Shown piece after piece: positions 1 to 9,350 of a DNA stretch of 64,000 bases. Numbering within the stretch: position 1 is the stretch's first letter; each line of letters opens with the position of its first letter. Made by a program: the position numbers and the translations under genes. Source of the DNA: Woeseiaceae bacterium (lineage in GTDB: Bacteria; Pseudomonadota; Gammaproteobacteria; Steroidobacterales; Woeseiaceae). The stretch is from the NCBI GenBank assembly GCA_021773075.1, contig JAJFKT010000026.1, forward strand, positions 434,356-498,355, written 5' to 3'. A model generated the notes under the pieces. That model saw only the letters and a program-made list of their open reading frames with translations. It ran no database searches and was not told where the DNA came from.

Positions 1-1
1 T

Positions 2-322
2 GCACATGCAGAATGGTCGGTTTCGCAGGGCAGAACCGTGTTTGCGAATTCAGAACACGCGCGCGTGCTTAAAGAAACCGGCTACCGCGATGTTGTCTAC
101 TTTCCGGCCGTCGATGTGCGCTTTGAAACGCTTACGCAGAGTTCATCGGAAACAAGCTGCCCGTTCAAAGGGCGTGCGGCCTATTTTCGGAGCGCCGCCG
201 ACAGCAACGAATCGGACATTGCGTGGACCTATTCGTCCACCTACGACGAAGTAAAACAAATTGAAGGTTTTATCGCGTTCTATACAGATCGCGTCGATAT
301 CAAGGAGAATGAGAGTGCCTAA
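2..322 (+). CDS. DUF427 domain protein (5' end outside window)
   Basis: The reading frame is open from the first bases of the window, so the true start lies upstream. The visible C-terminal part has the DUF427 layout: a G-R-T-V-F-A-N-S-E strand, a tyrosine-phenylalanine-proline segment, a CPFKG motif, a tryptophan-tyrosine stretch and the terminal FYTDRVDI motif. The family is a small single-domain beta fold with no settled function. Its stop codon overlaps the start of the downstream SRPBCC gene, which suggests co-transcription. The family call is good, and no biochemical role can be read from the sequence. Confidence 0.75.
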   Translation, partial: AHAEWSVSQGRTVFANSEHARVLKETGYRDVVYFPAVDVRFETLTQSSSETSCPFKGRAAYFRSAADSNESDIAWTYSSTYDEVKQIEGFIAFYTDRVDIKENESA

Positions 323-788
323 AGTAATTGTTAGCAAGCGTGTGAGTGCAAGTATTGAGGACGTCTGGAATAGTTGGGATGACTTCGCGAATATTTACAA
401 ATTTAATCCGAATCTTAGTGCTTCCAGACTCGTGAGTTCGTCAACTGTTCCGACTCGAGTGGGTACGCAACGCCAATGCGATATGGTCGACGGCAAGAAT
501 TGGATACGCGAAGAGATCCTGGACTATCGTCCGCATGAACTCATGAAGCTCGATGTTTATGATGGATCATTGCCATTGAAATCGATGGTCGTGGATATTG
601 AGTTCGAACGAATTTCGGCAGACAGGACCAGGATTCGATTTACAGCCGACTTCGAGCCGAAGTTCGGCCTTGCAGGAAAACTCATGGTGCCGTTGATGAA
701 GCGCCAATTCAAACCAATGCTGCAGGCGCTGTTGGACGGCAACGCGAAATATGTTGAACAGGGCGAAGAAATTGCCAGAGCAGCATGA
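309..788 (+). CDS. SRPBCC (polyketide cyclase/START-like) protein
   Basis: A protein of about 159 residues. It begins with a beta strand followed by a V-W-N-S-W-D-D-F helix and ends in a long C-terminal helix, the arrangement of the SRPBCC helix-grip fold that binds hydrophobic ligands. I chose ATG 309 over the upstream in-frame ATG 261 because AAGGAG sits at 302-307 and the conserved domain begins just after this start. The gene overlaps the stop of the DUF427 gene. The ligand is unknown and no catalytic residues can be assigned. Confidence 0.75.
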   Translation: MRVPKVIVSKRVSASIEDVWNSWDDFANIYKFNPNLSASRLVSSSTVPTRVGTQRQCDMVDGKNWIREEILDYRPHELMKLDVYDGSLPLKSMVVDIEFERISADRTRIRFTADFEPKFGLAGKLMVPLMKRQFKPMLQALLDGNAKYVEQGEEIARAA

Positions 789-870
789 GAGGTTCCGTAG
801 GTATTATTCGCGTCTAGGCAAAGCCGGTTTTTTGGACGAAACTGTATTACCTGATTATTGAGGCGCACTG

Positions 871-1242
871 ATGAAACTTAGAGTTCGTGGCAACTCAATT
901 CGCCTACGGCTGAAACGTAACGAGGTTGAACGTCTGGCGGCTGGAAACAGACTTGTCGAGGAAACTGACTTCCCGGAGTCGGCGTTCAGCTACAGCCTCG
1001 AGCTGTCGGATGGCGAGGACATGCATGCGAGTTTTGAGAATGGCAGTATCGCCGTCAGTTTGCCACGCGAAATTCTCCCGGAGTGGGTCGATACCGATCT
1101 CGTGACTCTATACTCAGAGCAAAAATTGTCTGGCGACGGCATGCTCAAGATTCTGGTGGAAAAGGATTTCAGTTGTCTGGAACCCGGTCATCACCGCAAC
1201 TGTGAAGACGACGAAGACACCTATCCACACCCGAGCGCGTAG
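871..1242 (+). CDS. conserved hypothetical protein, DUF7009-like
   Basis: A soluble protein of 123 residues without signal peptide or membrane segment. The N-terminus resembles a family of small proteins that start with M-K-x-R-x-x-G-N-S-I-R-x-R-L. The C-terminus has a conserved-looking E-K-D-F-x-C-L block followed by an acidic tail with one His-His and two cysteines, which could bind metal. The gene follows the SRPBCC gene after 82 bp and converges on napC. No function is known to me, and the family name is from memory. Confidence 0.6.
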   Translation: MKLRVRGNSIRLRLKRNEVERLAAGNRLVEETDFPESAFSYSLELSDGEDMHASFENGSIAVSLPREILPEWVDTDLVTLYSEQKLSGDGMLKILVEKDFSCLEPGHHRNCEDDEDTYPHPSA

Positions 1243-1252
1243 CTGCTAGTGC

Positions 1253-1843
1253 TTAGTCGTAACCTTCGACGCCAGCCATGTCCGGTAATTCGTGGGCGAT
1301 GCCCTTATGGCAGTCGATACATGTCTTTTCCGAGCTGGCAAGCGATGTCGAGTGTTGCTCTGAGGCGCGCGGACTTTGTACTGTGAAATCCATGAAGTCG
1401 TAGTTATGGCAGTTGCGGCACTCCAGCGAGTCATTCGCGGACAGTCTTGCCCACTCGTGTTCGGCTAACTCGCGCCGTTTATTCAGAAATTTCTCGCGTG
1501 TATTGATGGTCTGGAAAATCTTGCCCCAGACCTCTTTCGTTGCCTGCATCTTGCGACCGATTTTGTCGGTCCACCCATGCGGTACATGACAGTCAGGACA
1601 AGTCGCACGGACTCCGGATCGATTGGAAAAATGAACCGTTTCGCGTAGTTCCTGGTACACATTCTCCTGCATTTCGTGGCAACTGATGCAGAACTCCTCA
1701 GTATTCGTAGCCTCCAGGGCAGTATTAAAACCGCCCCAAAACACGATACCTGCGACAAATCCGCCCAAGGTGATTGCGCCGATACTGTAGTGCAAACTGG
1801 GACGGCCAATATCACGCCAGACCTTTCGAAAATATTGCAGCAC
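1253..1843 (-). CDS. napC: NapC, tetraheme quinol dehydrogenase
   Basis: An inner-membrane NapC/NirT-family cytochrome of 196 residues. It has one N-terminal membrane anchor (about residues 19-40) and four CXXCH motifs at C52, C82, C142 and C175. In this family the protein oxidises quinol and passes electrons to NapB and NapA in the periplasm. It is the last gene of napEFDABC, 1 bp after the napB stop. NapG and NapH are absent from the cluster, so NapC is the visible quinol route for Nap here. The 196-residue length is normal for NapC. Confidence 0.95.
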   Translation of the reverse strand: MLQYFRKVWRDIGRPSLHYSIGAITLGGFVAGIVFWGGFNTALEATNTEEFCISCHEMQENVYQELRETVHFSNRSGVRATCPDCHVPHGWTDKIGRKMQATKEVWGKIFQTINTREKFLNKRRELAEHEWARLSANDSLECRNCHNYDFMDFTVQSPRASEQHSTSLASSEKTCIDCHKGIAHELPDMAGVEGYD

Positions 1844-1844
1844 G

Positions 1845-2318
1845 TCAGTCTTCCTGTTCTTCTTCCGAGCGTTTTTCGAGCAAAACGTCCATGTCTTCGA
1901 AAGAGTTCTCGATCATAGGGCGTGCCGCCGTTTGATTGACGTGGCATTGATTGCAGAAATAACGTCGCGGGGAGATTTCAGCCAGAAAATTCCCGTCTCT
2001 GTTCATGTAATGCGTAACACTGATCATGGGTGCCCGGCTTTCCTCTGTGCGTGTGCGCGCGTGGCATGACATGCACTTGTTGACCTGCAGATTGAGTTCA
2101 TAACCACGCGTTTTGTGCGGAATAGTCGGTGGTTGCATCGGGTAACTGCGCTGCGGGCGAATATCGGTATCGATAACTCTCGGTATCGCTTCGGGCACGA
2201 CTTCCTCGTCGATCGCGGCGCCATGCCGTAGTGTGGCGATTTCGTCTGCCGCGACGAAGGTCAGCCAGAATATGGCTATTACCCCGACGCTTACTAATAT
2301 CCAATTGAGATGTTTCAT
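1845..2318 (-). CDS. napB: NapB, diheme electron-transfer subunit of nitrate reductase
   Basis: A periplasmic small subunit of 157 residues with an N-terminal signal or anchor (residues 5-24) and two CXXCH motifs at C82 and C122. Conserved histidines lie between and before the motifs (H68, H103), as expected for bis-His hemes. It carries electrons from NapC to NapA. It lies between napA and napC on the minus strand. Confidence 0.95.
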   Translation of the reverse strand: MKHLNWILVSVGVIAIFWLTFVAADEIATLRHGAAIDEEVVPEAIPRVIDTDIRPQRSYPMQPPTIPHKTRGYELNLQVNKCMSCHARTRTEESRAPMISVTHYMNRDGNFLAEISPRRYFCNQCHVNQTAARPMIENSFEDMDVLLEKRSEEEQED

Positions 2319-2343
2319 GGGTCTTCCTTCACTTGTTGGACCA

Positions 2344-4836
2344 CTAAGCCTTTACAATCTTGACGGCACACTTCTTGTAATCGGTTTGCTTCGACAGCGG
2401 ATCGGTCGCATCGAGCGTGACTTTGTTGATGAGCCGGGAGGCATCAAACCAGGCCATAAAGACCAGTCCTTTCGGCGGTTTGTTGCGCCCGCGAGTTTCG
2501 ACTCGAGTGATGACCTCGCCACGACGGGACACGATTTTTACCTCGTCGCCACGCCGCATATCGCGGTCTGCCGCGTCATCCGGGTGCATGAAGACTAATG
2601 CGTTTGGTACTGCACGATGCAGTTCGGGAACGCGGCGGGTCATTGACCCGGAGTGCCAATGCTCCAGTACGCGCCCGGTGCTCAGCCACAGATTGAATTC
2701 CTCATCCGGGCTTTCGGCGGCGGGTTCATAAGGTAGTGCAAATATAATGGCCTTGCCGTCGGGCTTGCCATAGAAGTCCCAATCACTACCGGGTTTAGCG
2801 TAGGGGTCCGATCCCTCCTTGAAACGCCACAAGGTTTCCTTCCCGTCGACCACCGGCCAACGAAGGCCGCGGGTTGCGTGATATACATCGTAGGGTGCGA
2901 GATCGTGCGCCTTGCCACGGCCGAACGATGCGTACTCTTCAAACAGGCCCTTCTGAATATAAAATCCAAAGTCATTGGCTTCTGCGTTCAGATGCTTTGG
3001 ACTGATCTCGGAAAGCGGATACTGGTCGACAACACCGTTCGCGAACAACACGTCGTAGAGTGTCTTACCCTTATGTTCTGGCTTCGCGTCGAGCAGCTCC
3101 GCTGGCCATACCTCATCGGTGGTGAAGCGTTTCGAGAATTCGACAACCTGCCACATGTCGGAGCGCGCCTCGCCCGGCGGTTCAATCATCTGATACCAGC
3201 TTTGGGTTCGGCGTTCGGCATTACCATAAACGCCTTCTTTTTCGACCCACATCGCCGTTGGCAATACCAGGTCTGCTGCTTGCGCAGTCACGGTAGGGTA
3301 GGGGTCAGAAACAATGATAAAGTTGTCCGGATTTCGATAGCCCGGATAAGCCTCTTCATTGATATTTGCGGCGGCCTGCATATTGTTGGTGCATTGAACC
3401 CAATAGACATTCAATTCGCCGTCTTTGAGCTTACGGTTTTGCAACACAGCGTGGAATCCTGGCTTGCCGACGATCGTACCTTTTGGCAGGTTCCAGGTCT
3501 TTTCAGCGAAATCACGGTGCTTTTCGTTTGCAACGACCATATCGGCAGGCAAGCGATGTGCAAATGTGCCGACTTCGCGAGCCGTGCCGCAGGCCGAAGG
3601 TTGCCCGGTCAGGCTGAATGGGCTGTTGCCGGGCGTGGATATTTTTCCGGTCAGAAGGTGAATGTTGTAGATCAGGTTATTACACCAGACACCACGCGTA
3701 TGCTGGTTAACGCCCATCGTCCAGAACGAAACCACTTTCTTGTCAGGGTCGGCGTACAGCTCGGCCAGAGCGCGCAGTTTTTCCACCGAAACGCCGGATA
3801 ACTTAGACACAGAGTCTTCGTCATAGTCACTAACAAACTCGGCAAACTCATCAAACGTCATCGGCTTCGAGCCACCACTATTCGGATTGGCGGCTGCTTG
3901 TTGCAGTGGATGCTCATCTCTGAGCCCGTAACCGATATCGGCATCGCCACGGCGGAAGTTGGTGTGTTTGTTGACGAAGTCCGTATTGACGCGATTCGTC
4001 TTGATGATGGTGTTGGCGATGTAGTTGAGGATCGCGAGATCAGTTTGTGGTGTGAAGATCATGCCGGAGTCGGCAAGATCGAAGCATCGGTGCTGATAGG
4101 TGGACAGCACAGAGACATTGACGTGTGGTGAACTCAGGCGACGATCCGTCACCCGCGTCCAGAGTATGGGGTGCATTTCAGCCATATTGGAGCCCCACAG
4201 CACAAATGCATCTGTTGCCTCGATATCGTCGTAGCAGCCCATAGGCTCATCGATGCCAAAGGTTCGCATGAAGCCGCCAACTGCCGACGCCATGCAGTGA
4301 CGAGCATTGGGTTCGATGTTATTGGAGCGAAACCCAGCCTTCATCAGCTTGACGGCCGCGTAGCCCTCCATAACAGTCCATTGGCCAGAACCGAACATAC
4401 CCAGCGACGTCGGGCCTTTGGCTTTTAGCGCCGCTTTGGTTTTTTCGGCCATGATGTCGAAGGCCTGATCCCAGCTTATCGGAGTGAAGTCGCCTTCCTT
4501 GTCGTACTGGCCATCGGTCATCCTGAGGAGCGGTGTTGTTAGTCGGTCTTTGCCGTACATGATCTTGGACAGAAAGTAGCCTTTGACACAGCTAATACCG
4601 CGGTTGACCGGCGACTTTGCGTCACCGTGCGTTGCCACAACCTTGCCGTCCAGCGTCGCAACATTAATGGAGCAGCCCGTACCGCAAAACCGGCAAGGAG
4701 CCTTGTTCCACTCCAGCTTTGTCATGTCCGAGCCAGTAACGACATTGCTAGCGGCTGCCGGAACTGAAATACCGGCAACACTGGCCGCGGCGGCAATCGC
4801 GTTGGCTTTCATGAACAGTCTTCTACTAATAGTCAT
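2344..4836 (-). CDS. napA: NapA, periplasmic nitrate reductase catalytic subunit
   Basis: A molybdopterin oxidoreductase of 830 residues, the normal NapA length. It starts with a twin-arginine signal (S-R-R-L-F-M-K) followed by an alanine-rich h-region. The [4Fe-4S] ligands are C48, C51, C55 and C83. The molybdenum-binding cysteine is C181 in the N-A-R-H-C-M-A-S context typical of Nap. It reduces nitrate to nitrite in the periplasm and needs the Mo-bis-MGD cofactor. The upstream napD chaperone and downstream napBC complete the system. Confidence 0.97.
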   Translation of the reverse strand: MTISRRLFMKANAIAAAASVAGISVPAAASNVVTGSDMTKLEWNKAPCRFCGTGCSINVATLDGKVVATHGDAKSPVNRGISCVKGYFLSKIMYGKDRLTTPLLRMTDGQYDKEGDFTPISWDQAFDIMAEKTKAALKAKGPTSLGMFGSGQWTVMEGYAAVKLMKAGFRSNNIEPNARHCMASAVGGFMRTFGIDEPMGCYDDIEATDAFVLWGSNMAEMHPILWTRVTDRRLSSPHVNVSVLSTYQHRCFDLADSGMIFTPQTDLAILNYIANTIIKTNRVNTDFVNKHTNFRRGDADIGYGLRDEHPLQQAAANPNSGGSKPMTFDEFAEFVSDYDEDSVSKLSGVSVEKLRALAELYADPDKKVVSFWTMGVNQHTRGVWCNNLIYNIHLLTGKISTPGNSPFSLTGQPSACGTAREVGTFAHRLPADMVVANEKHRDFAEKTWNLPKGTIVGKPGFHAVLQNRKLKDGELNVYWVQCTNNMQAAANINEEAYPGYRNPDNFIIVSDPYPTVTAQAADLVLPTAMWVEKEGVYGNAERRTQSWYQMIEPPGEARSDMWQVVEFSKRFTTDEVWPAELLDAKPEHKGKTLYDVLFANGVVDQYPLSEISPKHLNAEANDFGFYIQKGLFEEYASFGRGKAHDLAPYDVYHATRGLRWPVVDGKETLWRFKEGSDPYAKPGSDWDFYGKPDGKAIIFALPYEPAAESPDEEFNLWLSTGRVLEHWHSGSMTRRVPELHRAVPNALVFMHPDDAADRDMRRGDEVKIVSRRGEVITRVETRGRNKPPKGLVFMAWFDASRLINKVTLDATDPLSKQTDYKKCAVKIVKA

Positions 4837-4859
4837 TGGAGCTTCACTCCCCTTGCTTG

Positions 4860-5138
4860 CTACTCATCTCGTGGCAAGGAAGTCGTCGACTCCCCGTCAC
4901 TTGAAAACTCGTGATAGATCGGTGCGACCGACATAACCTTGTCTGTTTGTTCCAATACTGCCGACAATTTCGCCAGTTCGTGGACAGTGCCGCCTTCTGC
5001 GGTGACGATTAGTTTGCCTGCCTCCTCGGCATGGACCTCAAGTCCCACAACTGACTGAATTGCTCCGGACACTGAGGGTCCGTCCTGTGGTCGAACCCGC
5101 ACGACAAAACTGGATACGTGATATTCGTTGTTAGCCAT
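4860..5138 (-). CDS. napD: NapD, chaperone for the NapA Tat signal
   Basis: A ferredoxin-like-fold protein of 92 residues beginning [13 protein letters not shown]. NapD proteins bind the Tat leader of NapA and hold back export until the cofactor is inserted. A longer in-frame extension upstream exists, but it lies inside napF in another frame. ATG 5138 matches the conserved N-terminus, so the shorter form is the gene. It overlaps the end of napF by 8 bp and precedes napA by 23 bp. Confidence 0.92.
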   Translation of the reverse strand: MANNEYHVSSFVVRVRPQDGPSVSGAIQSVVGLEVHAEEAGKLIVTAEGGTVHELAKLSAVLEQTDKVMSVAPIYHEFSSDGESTTSLPRDE

Positions 5139-5661
5139 GCAAGGCAGCCTCTTTGCTCGACGCGACAGTCGTCGTGGTTTCCAGTAGCAGCGCGTCTTCC
5201 GGGCAGGCTGATACACAGGCACCGCAGCCGATACAGTTCTGATAATTGATTTCAGGCATTGACAGACTGTTGATTCGTGGTCGAAATCGAATGGCTTGCT
5301 GGTCGCAGACATCGGCACAGGTTTGGCAAATCACACTCCGCTTCGCGAGACAGCGATCCTCTACTCGCAAGTGCAACTGCCAGAGGGGCTGCACTTCACG
5401 ACTGAGTACTGACTCAGTGCAGGCGCTCACACACTCGCAGCAAAAAGTACACTCACCACGGTGAAAATCGATCTCCGGAAAACCGCCAGATCCGCTGATG
5501 ATAATGCCCTCCGGGCAGGCGCTGATGCACCGGTCGCATGCAGTACAACCGTCAGTGAACTCAGGCTCACAAATAGCACCAGGGGGTCGGATCGGACTCC
5601 CGGTCGTCGAGGGTAATCCTCGGAGTAGGTTTCTTCGCGTGTTGTCGATAGAATGGTTCAC
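5131..5661 (-). CDS. napF: NapF-type ferredoxin
   Basis: A cytoplasmic-type iron-sulfur protein of 176 residues with several CxxCxxCxxxC clusters, visible at C39-C49, at C71-C81 and near the C-terminus (C-I-G-C-G-A-C-V-S-A-C-P). NapF is linked to maturation or reductive activation of NapA. The start is a GTG at 5661, 6 bp after the napE stop, with no clear Shine-Dalgarno sequence, so translation may be coupled to napE. Confidence 0.9.
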   Translation of the reverse strand: MNHSIDNTRRNLLRGLPSTTGSPIRPPGAICEPEFTDGCTACDRCISACPEGIIISGSGGFPEIDFHRGECTFCCECVSACTESVLSREVQPLWQLHLRVEDRCLAKRSVICQTCADVCDQQAIRFRPRINSLSMPEINYQNCIGCGACVSACPEDALLLETTTTVASSKEAALHG

Positions 5662-5667
5662 GTCAAA

Positions 5668-5838
5668 TCAGGCGCTTGGTGGTCCAAAAATTAGCTGAAA
5701 CAACCAAATTAGCAGTCCGTAGCCACCAACCAGACCTATCGACAGGGCGGGAAACAGGAAAACGGCAATAAAAATAAACACACGTCGCTCACCACGTTTG
5801 GTAAGAACGTGATCATCGTCTGATACATTCGCGTCCAT
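5668..5838 (-). CDS. napE: NapE, small membrane protein of the nap operon
   Basis: A 56-codon gene that starts with ATG at 5838. The protein is M-D-A-N-V-S-D-D-D-H, a short basic stretch (K-R-G-E-R-R), then one hydrophobic span containing F-P-A-L-S-I-G-L-V-G-G-Y-G, and ends F-G-P-P-S-A. This is the layout of NapE: single transmembrane helix, V-G-G-Y-G motif and F-G-P-P end. Its function is not settled in any organism. It is the first gene of the nap operon and sits directly upstream of napF. Confidence 0.88.
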   Translation of the reverse strand: MDANVSDDDHVLTKRGERRVFIFIAVFLFPALSIGLVGGYGLLIWLFQLIFGPPSA

Positions 5839-5928
5839 CTGTAAATATCCCTCAAGTCGGCGAGAATTGCCCCGGTGTTGAGGTATTCTAAAAAGAGTCC
5901 GACCGTCCCGCTATCGAGGAAAATGCCT

Positions 5929-7230
5929 ATGAAAAACAAGCAGAACGGGATCTTAGCGAAAGCAGCGAAAGTGCTTTCGGATGTAGAATCGAATGAACTG
6001 AAAGCGACGCTCGTATCGGCGTTGATTATCTTTGTTTTGATGGCGTCCTATTACATCCTTCGACCGGTACGCGATGCCATGGCGAGCGACTGGACGGATT
6101 CGGAAGTCAGCTTTCTCTGGAACCTCAATTTCTTCGTCAGTGCAGCGTTGGTTGCGATTTGGGGTTTCACAGTTTCAAAGACGAAGCTTCGAAACGTAAT
6201 TCCGGCGTTGTATGCATTCTTCGCGATATCATTCGTATTGTTTTACCTCGGCATTTCAAATCTTGAAGATCGGGACCTGGCCGACAAAGCGTTCTATCTT
6301 TGGGTGAGCGTTTTTTCCTTGTTTCATGTGACGGCCTTCTGGACCTGTATGGCTGATACGTTCAGCAAGCAGCAGTCAAAACGTTTGTTCGGCGTCATCA
6401 TGGTTGGAATGAGTGGTGGTACTTTGCTGGGCCCCGCAGTTCCGACGCTCCTTGGCGTTGTTGTCGCCGGGGAAGACTTGATGCTCGCGGCATCTTTGGG
6501 TCTTGTGGCCGTAATTCCGCTGGTTTTTTACCTCTACAAATTGAAGAGTACTGAGCTGGACAATGATGATGTCAGTGCTGACACCTCTAACACTGTACTT
6601 GGTGGCTATTGGTGGAAAGGATTCCAAACACTTGTTGGTAGTCCATACCTGCTCGCAATTGCTGCTTTTATCCTGTTATACGTCTTCATCAGTACGTTCG
6701 TGTACTTCGAGCAAAAGAACTTGCTAGCCGATTTAACACGCGGTGAACGTACCCAAATCCTTGGCGGCATCGACTGGATTGTTAATTTACTAACTTTTGG
6801 ACTTGCAGCCTTTTTCACCGGCCGAATCGTCACGCGGCTTGGTATGCCACTGGCGCTGGCTCTGATGCCAATACTGATGGCCATAGCTTTGTTGATCCTG
6901 GCGTTTGCACCGATTCTGACCGTCTTACTTGCCTTGCAGGTATTTCGCAGGGGTGGCAATTACGGATTAACCCGCCCGGCGCGAGAAATGTTGTACACGA
7001 ACGTATCGCGGGAAGAAAAGTTCAAAGCGAAACCCGTGGTCGACATAGTGGTGTATCGGGGCGGTGATGCAATAAGTAGCGATTTGTTTGCACTACTGAC
7101 GGATGGCGTTGGCATGGGGCTTGGCGCTGTAGCCGCCGTCGGTGCGGGCATCGCGGCGGCATGGGGTGCAACAGGAGTTTGGCTGGGCAAGAAATTTGAC
7201 AAAGCTGAAGCAGACGGAGCTGAAGAATGA
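5929..7230 (+). CDS. ATP/ADP-translocase-like (Tlc/NTT family) MFS transporter
   Basis: A polytopic membrane protein of about 433 residues with around 12 hydrophobic helices. The segment Y-Y-I-L-R-P-V-R-D-A-M after the first helix is typical of the NTP/NDP exchange (Tlc) branch of the MFS superfamily. Those proteins were named for ATP/ADP exchange in intracellular bacteria, but free-living bacteria carry relatives of unknown substrate. I chose ATG 5929 because GAGGAAA at 5916-5922 is well spaced for it and too close for ATG 5923. The stop overlaps the acyl-CoA ligase start by 4 bp (ATGA), implying coupled translation. Confidence 0.8.
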   Translation: MKNKQNGILAKAAKVLSDVESNELKATLVSALIIFVLMASYYILRPVRDAMASDWTDSEVSFLWNLNFFVSAALVAIWGFTVSKTKLRNVIPALYAFFAISFVLFYLGISNLEDRDLADKAFYLWVSVFSLFHVTAFWTCMADTFSKQQSKRLFGVIMVGMSGGTLLGPAVPTLLGVVVAGEDLMLAASLGLVAVIPLVFYLYKLKSTELDNDDVSADTSNTVLGGYWWKGFQTLVGSPYLLAIAAFILLYVFISTFVYFEQKNLLADLTRGERTQILGGIDWIVNLLTFGLAAFFTGRIVTRLGMPLALALMPILMAIALLILAFAPILTVLLALQVFRRGGNYGLTRPAREMLYTNVSREEKFKAKPVVDIVVYRGGDAISSDLFALLTDGVGMGLGAVAAVGAGIAAAWGATGVWLGKKFDKAEADGAEE

Positions 7231-8855
7231 GTAAGCCTTGGTTTGATCAATACGACTCTTGGGTGCCACACGAAATAGACGCGGACGCTTATGCCAACGT
7301 TGTTGATATGTTGCTGGAGGCAGGCGAGCGATTCAGCGACAACATTGCTTATAGCAACTTTGGCGCAACAATGACGTATGCCGAGGTACTCGACCTTTCT
7401 CGCGACTTTGCGGCCTATTTGCAAAACAAACTCGGCGTCGCAAAAGGCGATCGCGTTGCGCTTATGGCGCCGAACATGATGGCATTCCCGGTCGCAATGC
7501 TTGGAATTCTTCGAGCGGGTGGTGTGCAGGTAAATGTAAATCCAATGTACACAGCGCGTGAGCTTGAACACCAACTTAACGACGCCGACGTCGAGACTAT
7601 CGTCGTGTTCTCCGGATCCACTGAGACACTGGCAGAAGTCGTTTCTCATACGAAGATAAAAAACGTAATCGTTACCACGCTCGACGACCTCATAAATCTT
7701 GGTCTGCCTTCACCACCGGCCGACCCTGGACTCACCGACCCGATCGCGTTCACTGATGCCATTGCTTCGGGCCACGACGCCGAGTTAGAGCACGTCGATA
7801 TCACCGGCGATGACCTGATTTATTTGCAGTACACGGGAGGTACCACCGGGCTTTCCAAGGGTGCGATGCTAAGCCATCGAAATCTCGTCGCGAATATCAT
7901 GCAATTCGAATGCTGTGCGGGGGATTACATCAACTTGGGCGAAGATGTCGTCGTTACTGCGATTCCGATGTATCACATCTTTGCATTGATGGTTAATACA
8001 CTGTCCTACTTCAAGTTTGGCGGCACCAACGTGCTAATAACAAATCCTCGTGACATGCCTGCCTTTGTTGCCGAGTGGTCGAGGTGGAAGGTTACGGTGT
8101 TCACCGGGGTCAACACGCTTTACAACGGCTTGCTACATACACCGGGATTCGCCGATCTGGATTTCTCCTCGCTTGGATTTAGCGTCGGTGGTGGGGCCGC
8201 AGTACAAAAAGCGGTGTCGGATATGTGGAAGAAAGTGACCGGTAAACATATCAAAGAGGGCTACGGGCTCTCAGAAACATCGCCGATCCTGACCTTGAAT
8301 CCATTTGGTATGAAGGATTTCATGAGTGCTATCGGTGTGCCAGCACCCTCAACGGACATTTCTCTTCGTGATGATGACGGCAATGTTGTGCCGGAGGGTG
8401 AGCGTGGCGAATTATGTGCCAAGGGGCCACAAGTAATGAAAGGCTATTGGCGAAACGAAGACGCGACGAAAGCAGTCATGACTGATGATGGCTATTTCTG
8501 TACAGGGGACATCGCAGTGATGGATGAAACCGGCTTTTTCCGAATCGTCGATCGCAAGAAGGACATGATAATTGTTTCGGGGTTTAACGTATTTCCAAAC
8601 GAGATTGAGGCGGAGATCGCAGTTATGCCCGAAGTGCTCGAGTGCGCTTGTATTGGTGTACCGCACAAAAGGACCGGCGAAGCCGCCAAGGTGTTTATCG
8701 TCAAGGCTGAGCAGTCTCTGACGAAGGAGGCAGTTCGGGCGCACTGTAAGGAGTGCCTGACCGGCTATAAAGTACCGCGCTACATCGAATTCATCGACGA
8801 GTTACCGAAGTCGACCGTCGGGAAAATTCTGCGGCGAGAGCTCCGAGACGTCTGA
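7227..8855 (+). CDS. fadD: Long-chain fatty acid-CoA ligase (FadD-type)
   Basis: An AMP-forming acyl-CoA synthetase of 542 residues, the family's usual size. The P-loop-like A3 motif Y-T-G-G-T-T-G-L-S-K-G is near residue 205, the A5 motif G-Y-G-L-S-E-T-S-P near 345, the A7 motif T-G-D-I near 430 and the A10 lysine in S-T-V-G-K-I-L-R-R-E-L at the end. It activates fatty acids with ATP and CoA. It is translationally coupled to the upstream Tlc-like transporter. Chain-length preference cannot be read from the sequence. Confidence 0.88.
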   Translation: MSKPWFDQYDSWVPHEIDADAYANVVDMLLEAGERFSDNIAYSNFGATMTYAEVLDLSRDFAAYLQNKLGVAKGDRVALMAPNMMAFPVAMLGILRAGGVQVNVNPMYTARELEHQLNDADVETIVVFSGSTETLAEVVSHTKIKNVIVTTLDDLINLGLPSPPADPGLTDPIAFTDAIASGHDAELEHVDITGDDLIYLQYTGGTTGLSKGAMLSHRNLVANIMQFECCAGDYINLGEDVVVTAIPMYHIFALMVNTLSYFKFGGTNVLITNPRDMPAFVAEWSRWKVTVFTGVNTLYNGLLHTPGFADLDFSSLGFSVGGGAAVQKAVSDMWKKVTGKHIKEGYGLSETSPILTLNPFGMKDFMSAIGVPAPSTDISLRDDDGNVVPEGERGELCAKGPQVMKGYWRNEDATKAVMTDDGYFCTGDIAVMDETGFFRIVDRKKDMIIVSGFNVFPNEIEAEIAVMPEVLECACIGVPHKRTGEAAKVFIVKAEQSLTKEAVRAHCKECLTGYKVPRYIEFIDELPKSTVGKILRRELRDV

Positions 8856-8863
8856 CAAATGAG

Positions 8864-9256
8864 CTAGGCCGGAAGAAGGACCACGTCACCGTCAATGCCG
8901 ATGAATTTCTTCATCGAATCAGCGCAGCGTAGTGCCATCGCCTCAAGCGTAATGTTGTGAATTTTCCCCGGCGCCTGCCCGGCGAGCTCATCTTCGACGT
9001 CGAGCTCGAGATGTGCACCCTTAATTCGAAACAGTAGGGTTTGACTGGCGCTATGACTGGACCAGCCGACGAATTTCCGTGGTTCAATGAACTCAACCTT
9101 CCGGCCGTCACCCAAAAGAGCAAAACATTCGGCATAACGGTAGGGCACCTCAACCGAATACTCGACAACGTCGGTATGGCTGGCGTCGCGCAGTGGAATC
9201 AGGTCATCAAGTAGCGAAACGGCGTGCGGCAAATCCTGCTGTTGTGGAAAAGGCAT
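8864..9256 (-). CDS. hypothetical protein
   Basis: A soluble protein of 130 residues with no signal or membrane helix. I do not recognise the family. The C-terminal part (I-T-L-E-A-M-A-L-R, then F-I-G-I-D-G-D-V-V-L-L) looks like a compact alpha/beta domain. The ATG at 9256 is preceded by a purine-rich GGAGAAAGGAA stretch that serves as ribosome binding site, so the gene is probably translated. It converges on the acyl-CoA ligase with 8 bp between stops. Confidence 0.6.
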   Translation of the reverse strand: MPFPQQQDLPHAVSLLDDLIPLRDASHTDVVEYSVEVPYRYAECFALLGDGRKVEFIEPRKFVGWSSHSASQTLLFRIKGAHLELDVEDELAGQAPGKIHNITLEAMALRCADSMKKFIGIDGDVVLLPA

Positions 9257-9308
9257 TTCCTTTCTCCCTTCGTAGATGAAGAGCTTCAGTCTACGCGTGG
9301 GGAATAAG

Positions 9309-9346
9309 AAATTTCACAGAAAAAATTTCACAGTGTCAATTTCACA
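9309..9346. repeat. three AATTTCACA repeats at 14-bp period
   Basis: AATTTCACA occurs three times with a constant 14-bp step, starting at 9310, 9324 and 9338. It lies 53-90 bp upstream of the hypothetical gene at 9256 and just downstream of the cyclophilin gene. The step is longer than one helical turn (about 1.3 turns), so the copies would not all face the same side of the helix. Confidence 0.6.
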
Positions 9347-9350
9347 ACGG

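Noticed and set aside
2878..3801. 307-codon open frame on the plus strand
   Set aside because: It lies wholly antisense to napA, has no recognisable domain or ribosome binding site, and follows from codon bias of napA.
5850..5883. CCTCAA-N22-TTGAGG inverted repeat upstream of napE
   Set aside because: Six-base arms with a 22-bp gap are expected by chance and match no operator class I know.
5736..5939. 67-codon minus-strand frame upstream of napF
   Set aside because: It overlaps napE in another frame and has no conserved features. The 56-codon napE frame has the clear family signature.
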